A DNA stretch of 40,221 nt from Candidatus Aenigmatarchaeota archaeon (lineage in GTDB: Archaea > Aenigmatarchaeota > Aenigmatarchaeia > QMZP01 > QMZT01), in assembly GCA_003663325.1 (NCBI GenBank), contig QMZT01000005.1, positions 1 through 40,221 of the forward strand. Reading direction: 5' to 3'. The notes beneath the pieces are model-generated. The model was not told the DNA's origin and searched no databases. It was given only the letters and a program-made list of their open reading frames with translations. Shown one piece after another: positions 10,681 through 19,369 of this stretch (positions are counted from its first letter, which is position 1; each line of letters starts with the position of its first letter). Position numbers and translations under genes: made by a program.

Positions 10681-11724
10681 ATGATGAAGGAGACCATATC
10701 CATAGACGGAAGCTATGGAGAGGGTGGAGGTCAGATATTGAGAACTGCTTGTGCTCTTTCTGTTATAACAGCCAAGCCTGTAAGGATATTCAATATACGA
10801 GCAAATAGACCAAATCCTGGACTAAGAACACAACATATTAAGGTTATAGAATCACTTGCCCATATCTCATGCGGAAGATATGAAGGGGTAAAGCTTGGTT
10901 CCAAAGAGGTTTGGTTCTTTCCAGGAGAGGGTATAAGGGATAAGGTTAAGGTTAAGATAGAGACTGCAGGCTCAGCTGGGCTTGTACTTGAGAGCTTATT
11001 AATTGCTGCTATGAGGTGCAGGAAAAGGATAAGTTTGGAGATAGATGGTGGTGCAACCTTTGGTGCATTTGCCCCGCCCTTGCCTTACATACAGTACGTA
11101 ATACTTCCCATTCTCAGAAAAATGGGATACCATGCAGAAATAAACATAATAAGACATGGTTTTTATCCCGCAGGCGGCGCAAAGGTAAAAGCTACAATTA
11201 TCCCGCCAAAAGCCCTTGCTCCTGTAAGCTTTGAAAACCCATTTTCCGCGAAGCTCGTAAATATACTATCTGTTGCAAGCAAACACCTGAAAAAGGCAAA
11301 GGTTGCAGAAAGGCAGGCAAGGAGTGCAGAAAAACTGCTCAATGAATACGGCTGCGGGGTAGAGATAAAAACAATGTATGCAGACAGCATAAGCGTGGGA
11401 AGCGGGATAGTGCTAAGCAGTAAAACATTTAGTGGAAGCGTGGTGGGAAGTGATTCACTGGGAGAAAAAGGTAAGCTAGCTGAAGAGGTTGGTTACGAGG
11501 CTGCCCAAGGCTTGCTTGCTTGCCTGGATAAGGCAACACTGGATATACATGCCGCAGACCAAATACTACCATTCATTTCTTTCGCCAAAGGCACGTCAAT
11601 ATTCACAACACCAGAGCTGAGTATGCATGCAAAAACAAATATATGGGTCATAGAAAGGTTTCTGGGGAAATTATTCGCAATAAAACACAAAAACAATGTA
11701 TTTGTGGTGGAATGCAAACCCTAG
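10681..11724 (+). CDS. rtcA: RNA 3'-terminal phosphate cyclase
   Basis: ISIDGSYGEGGGQILRTACALS N-terminus; GGATFGAFAPPLPYIQYVILPIL; C-terminal MHAKTNIWVIERFLG. Confidence 0.93.
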   Translation: MMKETISIDGSYGEGGGQILRTACALSVITAKPVRIFNIRANRPNPGLRTQHIKVIESLAHISCGRYEGVKLGSKEVWFFPGEGIRDKVKVKIETAGSAGLVLESLLIAAMRCRKRISLEIDGGATFGAFAPPLPYIQYVILPILRKMGYHAEINIIRHGFYPAGGAKVKATIIPPKALAPVSFENPFSAKLVNILSVASKHLKKAKVAERQARSAEKLLNEYGCGVEIKTMYADSISVGSGIVLSSKTFSGSVVGSDSLGEKGKLAEEVGYEAAQGLLACLDKATLDIHAADQILPFISFAKGTSIFTTPELSMHAKTNIWVIERFLGKLFAIKHKNNVFVVECKP

Positions 11725-11969
11725 CTCCTCAATTCTTCAAGCTTTGATACATAACTCCAGATCTTTGTTCTTGCATATGCAGATATATTTGGGTCGCTTG
11801 ATGCCTCATCCAACATGGAAACTATTGTATTTATTCTTACATCTTCTGGCTCGTTTTCATTCTTAAGTATCTCTATACAATTTTCAATTAAACTCCTTAT
11901 ATTTCTTGGAACACCCCTATCGTGCAATATATCCTCTAGCAATGCCAATGCCTTTTCCACCTTTGTCAT
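11721..11969 (-). CDS. UPF0147 family protein
   Basis: 82 aa; KALALLEDILHDRGVPRNIRSLIENCIEILKNE...VRINTIVSMLDEASSDPNISAYARTKIW resembles the archaeal UPF0147 family. Confidence 0.85.
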   Translation of the reverse strand: MTKVEKALALLEDILHDRGVPRNIRSLIENCIEILKNENEPEDVRINTIVSMLDEASSDPNISAYARTKIWSYVSKLEELRS

Positions 11970-11977
11970 GGCATCAC

Positions 11978-12322
11978 CTACAAACCCATACCCTTAATCT
12001 TTTCTTTTAACTCTTCTAGCTTCTCTTTAATTTTCGCTTCCTGCCTCTCAAGTGTTTTAAGGCGCAGCTCAATTATATCCCTTCTTTCCTCCAGCTCCTT
12101 CATTACCTCTTCCTTATTACTTTTTATGAGCAATGGACCAGAGATCTTGTATACCTTCTCTTCCTCCGTTTTCTTTAGCTCATCCAATGCATTATTTATA
12201 TCTCTGAGCTCGAGTGAGAACGCATTCCTTTGCGCCAATACGTTTTGTGCTTGTTGTTGATAGGCCTGAAATTGCTCAAGTATTTGCTCCTGTTGCTTTG
12301 TTACGATATTATCACCTTGCAA
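11978..12322 (-). CDS. pfdB: Prefoldin subunit beta
   Basis: Coiled coil with LEQFQAYQQQAQNVLAQRNAFSLELRDINNALDELKKTEEEKVYKISGPLLIKSNKEEVMKELEERRDIIELRLKTLERQE; apparent TTG start overlapping the rpoP stop. Confidence 0.9.
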   Translation of the reverse strand: MQGDNIVTKQQEQILEQFQAYQQQAQNVLAQRNAFSLELRDINNALDELKKTEEEKVYKISGPLLIKSNKEEVMKELEERRDIIELRLKTLERQEAKIKEKLEELKEKIKGMGL

Positions 12323-12461
12323 TTATTCTTTTAGGTATCGATGGCCGCTTTTTCTCAAATATCCTAAACCCACAATATGGGCATATGAGCTTTTTTACCC
12401 TTTCAAGGTCTATCTCAACGGTTTTTTTGCAATTCATACACACATATTCGCTACTTACCAT
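12312..12461 (-). CDS. rpoP: DNA-directed RNA polymerase subunit P (Rpb12/RpoP)
   Basis: Hand-translated short ORF absent from the track: MVSSEYVCMNCKKTVEIDLERVKKLICPYCGFRIFEKKRPSIPKRIIAR*; CxxC...CPYCG zinc ribbon and R-I/V-x-K-x-R motif. Confidence 0.88.
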   Translation of the reverse strand: MVSSEYVCMNCKKTVEIDLERVKKLICPYCGFRIFEKKRPSIPKRIIAR

Positions 12462-12463
12462 TT

Positions 12464-12688
12464 TCACACCTTTCTTGGAACGTATGCAGAGCCTGCAAAC
12501 TTATTTCCACATTTCATACAAACCCATATACCACTGGCAACCCTTTTAATGTTTGTGCTTGTACACTTTTCACACCTATATACCTCTCTTCTCGTCTTTT
12601 CCAACCAGAGAACCCTTTTCCTAATACCGCTACCGTATCTTGCTCCTAAATTGCCTGTAACCAATACCTTTTTCGTTCGCTTTGCCAT
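12464..12688 (-). CDS. rpl37ae: 50S ribosomal protein L37Ae
   Basis: MAKRTKKVLVTGNLGARYGSGIRKRV...YRCEKCTSTNIKRVASGIWVCMKCGNKFAGSAYVP; zinc ribbon; start trimmed. Confidence 0.93.
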   Translation of the reverse strand: MAKRTKKVLVTGNLGARYGSGIRKRVLWLEKTRREVYRCEKCTSTNIKRVASGIWVCMKCGNKFAGSAYVPRKV

Positions 12689-12771
12689 ACCACCATCAAC
12701 CTTTTTGCGACCATCCTCCAATATTATTTACTTATTAAGTTTTTAATATTAAAGTATACCTATAACCATAC

Positions 12772-13548
12772 CTATACATTGCTCTTTATTATTTTTCTTA
12801 TCTCCTCCCCTCTTTCCACAGCCTTATCGAATATCTTCTCTATTGTTCCAGGCTTTATACCATGCATTCCGCCCTTTTGAATTGCGCATATGTTCCCATT
12901 CTGAGATGTGGCAATGCTTACCCTGGAATCCATTATGTTCTCCTCCTCTATTGTAGGATCAACGAGTACCTTGTCCCCTATGTTTATAAAGGTTGTCATT
13001 GCTATTATATCTTTTACCGGTAGCTTCTTTTTCTTTTCCTCATATATTACACTACCATCTTCATACTTCGGCATTTTTGTATTGAGCAACGCTGAAATAG
13101 CAGCCATGGCTGAAGCATCTATAAGGTTACCGTCATGGTTTATAGGCTGGATATCTACAAATATTATCCACACCTTTTCTCCTTCTTCTATGCATAATTT
13201 TTCCATGTCTATAGCTTTACCTTCCCTTATGCCCCTATCCACTATTCTTGCAAGCTCTATAGAATTTTCATCTGGCGGTCCTAGCTCAAAGGAAGAGGAT
13301 GCCATCGGGTAAAGCTCTGCATTTACTATAAGTATACCTTCATTCGGTGTGTCTGGAAATGGCTCGCCAACATCCATCTTAATACCAACCAAAACCTTTG
13401 TATCCCCTATGCTTACCATACTGGATCCTTCTGCCTGAGCAATTACACCGCTCTTTATTGTTATCTTTCTGTATTCATCCAAGCCTCTATTATCTAATCT
13501 TGTACCCTTATTTATCAAATCCATCATATACCTGTTTTGTATATTCAT
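12772..13548 (-). CDS. rrp42: Exosome complex RNase PH-like subunit Rrp42
   Basis: Archaeal Rrp42-like; MDVGEPFPDTPNEGILIVNAELYPMASSSFELGPPDENSIELARIVDRGIRE. Confidence 0.94.
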   Translation of the reverse strand: MNIQNRYMMDLINKGTRLDNRGLDEYRKITIKSGVIAQAEGSSMVSIGDTKVLVGIKMDVGEPFPDTPNEGILIVNAELYPMASSSFELGPPDENSIELARIVDRGIREGKAIDMEKLCIEEGEKVWIIFVDIQPINHDGNLIDASAMAAISALLNTKMPKYEDGSVIYEEKKKKLPVKDIIAMTTFINIGDKVLVDPTIEEENIMDSRVSIATSQNGNICAIQKGGMHGIKPGTIEKIFDKAVERGEEIRKIIKSNV

Positions 13549-14246
13549 TCTACCCCCTCTTTTAACCATTTTTCTTTTAAAACCTTTTTTTGCATTTCAT
13601 ACAGCTTTTTGCACGTATCTATTGCAAGCTTTATTATATTCTTCACATCCTCTTTTGGCAGATTACCATCCATTTGTAAAAGTGTTATCTTGCCTTCTCT
13701 CGGCATATATGCAAGAGGTATGTCAGCCAGCGTTACCTTTTCCTCATCACCATTCAGATCTATTACATACTCACCCTCTATCTTTCCAGCCGCTATAGCG
13801 CTAACCAAATCCCTCATAGGTATGCCAGCATCTGCTAAAGCTAAGCTCGCAGCATTAATGCCAGCTGTTCTCGTGCCTGCATTTGCTTGGGTTACAAGGA
13901 TGTATACATCTATGCTCGCTCTTGGGTATTCTTCGAGGAACAGGGCAGGCTCTATGGCTTCTTTTATAACCTTGGATATCTCTATGCTCCTTCTTGATGG
14001 CCCCGGTTTATTCCTTTCTGTTGTTGAGAAGGGTGCCATCATATAAGTGCATTTAAGTATCGCCTTTTCATTATCTTGCAAGTGTTTTGGATGCAACTCC
14101 TTTGGACCATACACAGCAGCTATTGCCTCTGTATTTCCAAATCTAACAAGTGCTGAACCGTCAGCATTCTTTACAACACCTACCTTCATTTCTACCGGCC
14201 TGATCTCGGTAGGCTTTCTTCCATCAACCCTTTTCATACTACTCAC
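13545..14246 (-). CDS. rrp41: Exosome complex exonuclease Rrp41
   Basis: RVDGRKPTEIRPVEMKVGVVKNADGSALVRFGNTEAIAAVYGPKE...GTRTAGINAASLALADAGIPMRDLVSAIAAG. Confidence 0.95.
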   Translation of the reverse strand: MSSMKRVDGRKPTEIRPVEMKVGVVKNADGSALVRFGNTEAIAAVYGPKELHPKHLQDNEKAILKCTYMMAPFSTTERNKPGPSRRSIEISKVIKEAIEPALFLEEYPRASIDVYILVTQANAGTRTAGINAASLALADAGIPMRDLVSAIAAGKIEGEYVIDLNGDEEKVTLADIPLAYMPREGKITLLQMDGNLPKEDVKNIIKLAIDTCKKLYEMQKKVLKEKWLKEGVE

Positions 14247-14916
14247 CCCTATCTAACAATCTTTCCACGGCCTCTGTGAGGCCTGTTGTGTGGGATTTCT
14301 CATTTACCATCATTATGGCTTTCACCGCCAGCTCCTCCTTTTCTCCCTGTAACCATATCCTCCCGTTTTGACCAACACTTATCCTGCATTTGGTCTTATT
14401 TTTTATAAGGTTTATCATCGAGCCGCCTTTACCAATAAGTCGTGGCACTTTAACAGGGCTTATCTCTACTATTCTACCGCCGGAGAATTTTCTTGTTTGC
14501 GGTTCTTTCATAGAAATGTATATTGTTTTCAATGCCGAAACAACAGAGATCTTCCCATATATAACATCCCCTGTGTTGTATATTTTTGAGATATCTGTTT
14601 TTAGGGAATCTACAAACTCCCTTATCCCAGAGATGGGCAAGAATGCCTGGTACGGTGAATTTATATCCACTATCCAACCGGAATATTGCACCTCTTTAAT
14701 CTCGCCAATTACCATATCTCCTACCTCTGGTATATATGGGCCGGCTAGCGGTACAACCTCTACAACCCTGCCCTTAAAGTATACCAATCCTAGCCTCTTC
14801 GAATATATACCATTACCTTCTCTAAAACAATTCCTTCCGGGAAGGTAATCCATACTTTCAACTACAAGCTCGCCCGGAAGGACCAAATCCCTTGTCTTTT
14901 TAAAAACCTTATTCAT
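14239..14916 (-). CDS. rrp4: Exosome complex RNA-binding protein Rrp4 (S1 + KH)
   Basis: LVLPGELV...GDMVIGEIKEVQYSGWIVDINSPYQAFLPIS S1 domain; PRLIGKGGSMINLIKNKTKCRISVGQNGRIWL KH domain. Confidence 0.94.
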   Translation of the reverse strand: MNKVFKKTRDLVLPGELVVESMDYLPGRNCFREGNGIYSKRLGLVYFKGRVVEVVPLAGPYIPEVGDMVIGEIKEVQYSGWIVDINSPYQAFLPISGIREFVDSLKTDISKIYNTGDVIYGKISVVSALKTIYISMKEPQTRKFSGGRIVEISPVKVPRLIGKGGSMINLIKNKTKCRISVGQNGRIWLQGEKEELAVKAIMMVNEKSHTTGLTEAVERLLDRGE

Positions 14917-14924
14917 TTCACCAC

Positions 14925-15626
14925 CTACAATACATTTTTAAGTATCTTTATTTGTACATTGCCAGATGTTATTTCATTGAGCTTTGAATATATTTCAGAT
15001 TGTATGCCAGCGGGAACCTCTATTAAAGCGATCCACGAATCTGCTGTCCACTCCTCCTTTTTAAGTTTTGCTATCCTCCTCATCTCAGAGCTAGCCTTTC
15101 CAGCATATTCTATAGGGACCTTTATAGCGATCTCTTTTCTTTCCAATGATATCGGTATTACAGACCTTATCTTCTCAACAACACCGCTCACCTGCTCTTT
15201 TGCTGGCTTAAAGGGATCTATCATAACATGTGCCTCTTTCATAGCGTTCAATATCCTTTGCAATGGATGCGGCAAGTTTGTTTTTGGGTCTATAGCTTGC
15301 CTAGCTATTATATTTGCCACCTCTTTCCTCTTATTTTCAATCATCTCATTCCTTTGCTCTGTGGTTATCTGTATCTGTCCTTCCTTTACTATCTGCTCAG
15401 CTATCTTGTATATATCCAATGTATGAAAAACCTTTTCCAACTCCTCTCTGCTTACCCTCTCCCCCTTTTTTGCATCCTTAAATATTTCTGGTGTTGCAAG
15501 CATACTTTCTATGCTGACCTCTTTACCTTGCCTTAAATCAAATGCCAAGACAGGATCAACAAGTATCTCAAAAACATTACCCATCTTTACAAGCCTACCT
15601 ATTACTGCCTCATTGACAGAAACCAT
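14925..15626 (-). CDS. sdo1: Ribosome assembly factor SBDS (Sdo1)
   Basis: FEILVDPVLAFDLRQGKE...LATPEIFKDAKKGERVS; PHPLQRILNAMKEAHVMIDPFKPAKEQV. Confidence 0.94.
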   Translation of the reverse strand: MVSVNEAVIGRLVKMGNVFEILVDPVLAFDLRQGKEVSIESMLATPEIFKDAKKGERVSREELEKVFHTLDIYKIAEQIVKEGQIQITTEQRNEMIENKRKEVANIIARQAIDPKTNLPHPLQRILNAMKEAHVMIDPFKPAKEQVSGVVEKIRSVIPISLERKEIAIKVPIEYAGKASSEMRRIAKLKKEEWTADSWIALIEVPAGIQSEIYSKLNEITSGNVQIKILKNVL

Positions 15627-15634
15627 AAAAACAC

Positions 15635-16333
15635 CTATGAATACTTACCTATATCTTTCCCAGAAAACTTCACAAACCTGCCTTTCTCTATTATCGCAAA
15701 CTCCATATCCCCTTCTTTCACATCCTTTTCCCCGCTTTTCAACGCCTTTAATGCAAGCTTTATACCATCTTTTACGCTCATACCATCCTTGTAAGATGAA
15801 ACGAAAACCTTTTTGGCTTTTTCCGAACCCCTTCCTATTGCTTGAGCCTTCCATTCAAGCAATGTGCCAGATGGGTCTGTTTCAAAAAGCCTGGGCTTGT
15901 TGTCAACACCGCCTATTAACAAGCCAACACCATAGGGCCTTACCCCAGCATACTGTGTAACCAAATGTATTTGGTTTGAAATGAACTTCGCTAAGCTTAG
16001 AACTGATATTGGCGTACCATATGTGATTCTATTTAGCTGTGCCTTTATCCTTGCAGCATGAACAAGTGTCCTTGCATCTGCCAATAACCCAGAGCTTACA
16101 GCGCCTATGTGCTCATCCAACTCGTATATCTTTTTGTAGGTATCGTTTACTGCAAGCTGTGCAGAGGTCTTTATCGCGCCCAATATTATCGCATCCTTTG
16201 TCCTTAAGCCAATACAAGTGCTGCCTCTCTTTACAGCTTGTCTTGCATATTCTACCTGTAATAATCTACCGTCTGGGGAAAATACGACTATGGTTCTATC
16301 ATACGCCATATAATTTTGCGGTACAGGTTGCAT
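15635..16333 (-). CDS. psmA: Proteasome subunit alpha
   Basis: YDRTIVVFSPDGRLLQVEYARQAVKRGSTCIGLRTKD; RPYGVGLLIGGVD. Confidence 0.95.
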   Translation of the reverse strand: MQPVPQNYMAYDRTIVVFSPDGRLLQVEYARQAVKRGSTCIGLRTKDAIILGAIKTSAQLAVNDTYKKIYELDEHIGAVSSGLLADARTLVHAARIKAQLNRITYGTPISVLSLAKFISNQIHLVTQYAGVRPYGVGLLIGGVDNKPRLFETDPSGTLLEWKAQAIGRGSEKAKKVFVSSYKDGMSVKDGIKLALKALKSGEKDVKEGDMEFAIIEKGRFVKFSGKDIGKYS

Positions 16334-16397
16334 AATATCACCTTCAAATTTATAATTCCAAATACATCCTCTTTAAGTATTTAATTAAAATCTTTTA

Positions 16398-16994
16398 TTA
16401 TTTCTTATCCTTTACCTCCTTGCCCTTCTCTTTTTCTTGCCCACCTTTATCATTTGCCTGCTCTTTACCCCCTTCCTTCTCCGCTACCTTTTCTTCCTTC
16501 TTCTCCGCGCCTTCCCTGCTCTCTTCTTTTTCTTCTTTAGAGGCTTTTTCTTTGCTTTCCTCTATCTTTGCCTTTTCCTTCTCTTCAGCCTTCTCTTCTT
16601 TTTTCTCTTCCTTTTCAACCTTTATACCAAACAATTCCTCAATACCCTTGCTCCCATATTTAACAACCTTTGTGTTGATCTGAACTATTTGATCAGAGAT
16701 AGTATTACCCCTGACTGTTTTCTTCTTTCTCTCGCCCTTTCTTTTAGGATGAAAACCTGGCGGTGAGCTTAAAAGCACCTTTTTTCTACCACTACCTTCA
16801 ACATCCCTTCTCATTGGGAATCCATCCCTATCACTCCCACCGGTTATTTCGAGCTCATAACCATATAAGCCAAGAAAATCGCCTTTTACCCTGTCACCTA
16901 TCTTTTTCCCTATAAGACCGGATTTAGCTTCGTCAACCTCTCTTTGATACGATTTTCTTGTTTTTGGATCAGACACAACAACCTTGAATACCAT
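16398..16994 (-). CDS. rps6e: 30S ribosomal protein S6e with a long Lys/Glu-rich C-terminal tail
   Basis: MVFKVVVSDPKTRKSYQREVDEAKSGLIGKKIGDRVKGDFLGLYGYELEITGGSDRDGFPMRRDVEG; GGAGGTGA Shine-Dalgarno upstream of the trimmed start. Confidence 0.93.
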   Translation of the reverse strand: MVFKVVVSDPKTRKSYQREVDEAKSGLIGKKIGDRVKGDFLGLYGYELEITGGSDRDGFPMRRDVEGSGRKKVLLSSPPGFHPKRKGERKKKTVRGNTISDQIVQINTKVVKYGSKGIEELFGIKVEKEEKKEEKAEEKEKAKIEESKEKASKEEKEESREGAEKKEEKVAEKEGGKEQANDKGGQEKEKGKEVKDKK

Positions 16995-17031
16995 TTCTTC
17001 ACCTCCCTCAGATTGCCCGAGATCGTTGTAG

Positions 17032-17043
17032 TTTATATATAAA
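17032..17043. promoter_or_regulatory. Palindromic TATA element TTTATATATAAA between divergent genes
   Basis: Perfect 12-bp palindrome; centre about 28 bp upstream of the plus-strand ATG at 17066 and about 43 bp from the minus-strand S6e ATG. Confidence 0.55.
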
Positions 17044-17065
17044 ATCAAAAGTTTAAAAACATTTT

Positions 17066-18070
17066 ATGGATATTTTTAAGGCCTTAATGAACAAGGAAGC
17101 CTATGATAACACCCCCAGGCATGTGAAGGTTATACAAACACACATCTCATGGGTTTTCCTAACGGGCAAGTATGCATACAAGGTCAAGAAACCCGTTAAT
17201 TTCGGATTCCTTGATTTCACTACGCTTAGAAAAAGGGCATACTATTGTAGGAGGGAATTTGAAATAAATAGGATGTTTAGCCCAGAGTTGTATATAAGCG
17301 TGTTACCTATTGTAAAGGAAGCGGGCGGCAGGGTAAAGATAAACGGGAACGGCAAGCTTATAGAGTATTGTATAAAAATGAAAGAGATTGAGCAAAGCAA
17401 AATATTGGCTCGGATAATAAAAAATAAAGGTATAAGCAAGAGCATACTTAACAAGATAATAAATATTCTTGTGAATTACTACGCTGTAGCCGAAGCTGGA
17501 AAGAATATAGATAAATATGGAAGCGTTAGCATAATAAGATACAATTGGGAGGAAAACTTTGAACAAACAAAAAGCTTTGTTGGCATAGCCATAGAGAAAA
17601 AGGACTTTGAACTTATAAAGAAAGAGGTTTACAAATTTATTAGCCATAACAAGCAATTGTTGAGAGAAAGGGTGAGGGAAGGAAAAATAAAATGGTGTCA
17701 TGGGGATCTTCATTCAGCTAATATATTTGTTGATAAGGGCAAGGTTTACATATTCGATGCGATTGAATTCAATAGAAGGTTTGCATGCTCTGATATAGCT
17801 TGTGACATAGCATTCTTCATTATGGATTTAGAGTTTAGAGGATTATATAAGGAAGCGAGCTACTTTTTAAACAAATTTATAAAAGCCACCAACGATAACA
17901 AGCTTGCCAAGCTAATAAATTTCTATAAGTGTTACAGAGCGTATGTTAGAGGAAAGGTAACGTCCTTTAAGCTCTACGATAATCATATAGGAAAAAAGGA
18001 AAAGGGGCTTGCAAAGATCACCGCAGCTAAATATTTTGATCTGGCTAAGAGATATGCAATGAACATGTAA
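17066..18070 (+). CDS. Aminoglycoside phosphotransferase-like kinase (COG2187-like)
   Basis: THISWVFLTGKYAYKVKKPVNFGFLDFTTLRKRAYYCRREFEINR; WCHGDLHSANIFV and IFDAIEFNRRFACSDIACDIAFFIMDLEF catalytic-type motifs. Confidence 0.82.
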   Translation: MDIFKALMNKEAYDNTPRHVKVIQTHISWVFLTGKYAYKVKKPVNFGFLDFTTLRKRAYYCRREFEINRMFSPELYISVLPIVKEAGGRVKINGNGKLIEYCIKMKEIEQSKILARIIKNKGISKSILNKIINILVNYYAVAEAGKNIDKYGSVSIIRYNWEENFEQTKSFVGIAIEKKDFELIKKEVYKFISHNKQLLRERVREGKIKWCHGDLHSANIFVDKGKVYIFDAIEFNRRFACSDIACDIAFFIMDLEFRGLYKEASYFLNKFIKATNDNKLAKLINFYKCYRAYVRGKVTSFKLYDNHIGKKEKGLAKITAAKYFDLAKRYAMNM

Positions 18071-18080
18071 TTTTGGATAT

Positions 18081-18124
18081 AATATTACCAAAAGCTTTAT
18101 AAATACTTGGTAATATTATTACCA
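18081..18124. promoter_or_regulatory. Inverted repeat AATATTACCA / TGGTAATATT flanking a TATA-like box, plus a third ATTACCA half-site
   Basis: 18081-18090 and 18108-18117 are exact reverse complements; TTTATAAAT lies between them; ATTACCA at 18118-18124; CDS ATG at 18127. Confidence 0.65.
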
Positions 18125-18126
18125 AT

Positions 18127-19308
18127 ATGGAAATATTGAATATCCTTAATCCCTGGTGGGAAAAGGATGGATGGGAAAGGGAAGATAAGCATTTGAGGGA
18201 GCTTAGTCTTATGAAGGTTCGATGGATCCCAAAATGGCTAAATAAGCTGTCCTTTAAACCCTTCTCCCTCAATTTTTTAGTTGGACCCAGACAGATAGGA
18301 AAAACAACAGGTATGAAACTTTTGATTAAACAACTTACAACAAGGGTAAATAAATACGCAGTTTTCTATTTGGATATTGAGATTTTAAGGGATTTGGAAG
18401 AACTAAGAGAGGTTATTCTTTTCTACCAAAAAATAAAAAAGGAAAACAGAATAAAACATGCCTATATTTTTCTTGACGAAGTCACATCCTTGAAAGAGTG
18501 GTGGAGGATCATTAAAGGTTTTATAGATTCTGGTGTTTTAAACAGAGACGTCATAACAGTTTCTGGTTCCTCAACCTTGAACATCCTCAAACAGAGAGAA
18601 GCGTTTCCTGGGAGAAGGGGTTTTGGAAAAGATATCGAAGCGTTACCATTATCTTTTCCAGAATTTTTAGAAATAAAAGGTGTGGATATTTCTAAGAAGT
18701 CTACTTTCAAGCATAAGATTCATAATTTGTTTTCAGAGTATTTGGAGGTTGGCGGGTATCCTAAAAGTATTAACAAAATTAATTTTTTTCCAGATCTTAT
18801 AAGAAGTATAGAAAGTGAAATAGAAAAAACTGGAAAAAGCCCAGAAACCTTAAAACAAATTATATCCATGCTTTATGATATGGTTCCAAGTGCAATGTCA
18901 TACAATACGATAGGAAGCAAGATAGGAATTTCTCATAAAACCGTAGAAAGCTATATTGAAGATTTACAAAACCTCTTTGCTTTAAAAATAGTTTATCACA
19001 AAGATAAAAGGGTCAACTTTAGGAAGGAAAAGAAAATATTGATCAGGGACCCATATTTAGCAAGGTCATTGGCCATCTGGTGCAATCGTGAATTAAGAAA
19101 AGATTTCCTCTTCGAATCTATTGTTCAAGAGCACCTCTATCGGAAGTTTGGAGAAATTTATTACTTCCGAAATTCATACGAAATAGACTGCATCGCTGGG
19201 GATATGAAGGTGGAGGTAAAAGCTGGTAAACCGCACAGGAAATATCCAAAAAATGTTTTAGTATTAGAAGAAAAGGAAATCCCAGAGTTTTTAATAAGCC
19301 TTAAATAA
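18127..19308 (+). CDS. COG1373-like AAA+ ATPase (DUF4143-type)
   Basis: LVGPRQIGKTTGMKLLIKQL Walker A; HAYIFLDEVTSLKEWWRIIKGFIDSG Walker B; SGSSTLNI; C-terminal EIDCIAGDMKVEVKAG nuclease-like motif. Confidence 0.88.
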   Translation: MEILNILNPWWEKDGWEREDKHLRELSLMKVRWIPKWLNKLSFKPFSLNFLVGPRQIGKTTGMKLLIKQLTTRVNKYAVFYLDIEILRDLEELREVILFYQKIKKENRIKHAYIFLDEVTSLKEWWRIIKGFIDSGVLNRDVITVSGSSTLNILKQREAFPGRRGFGKDIEALPLSFPEFLEIKGVDISKKSTFKHKIHNLFSEYLEVGGYPKSINKINFFPDLIRSIESEIEKTGKSPETLKQIISMLYDMVPSAMSYNTIGSKIGISHKTVESYIEDLQNLFALKIVYHKDKRVNFRKEKKILIRDPYLARSLAIWCNRELRKDFLFESIVQEHLYRKFGEIYYFRNSYEIDCIAGDMKVEVKAGKPHRKYPKNVLVLEEKEIPEFLISLK

Positions 19309-19369
19309 TCCTTCTTAAAGCTAGCTGAGATAATTAAACTTTTATTCCTAAAGAAGGACATTATTAAAT

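Noticed and set aside
16420-16766. Ser/Phe-rich plus-strand ORFs
   Set aside because: Antisense of the KE-rich S6e tail.
11721-17048. The exosome/proteasome gene order as a novel cluster
   Set aside because: This superoperon is a well-known conserved archaeal arrangement; only the S6e tail and the missed rpoP were worth noting.
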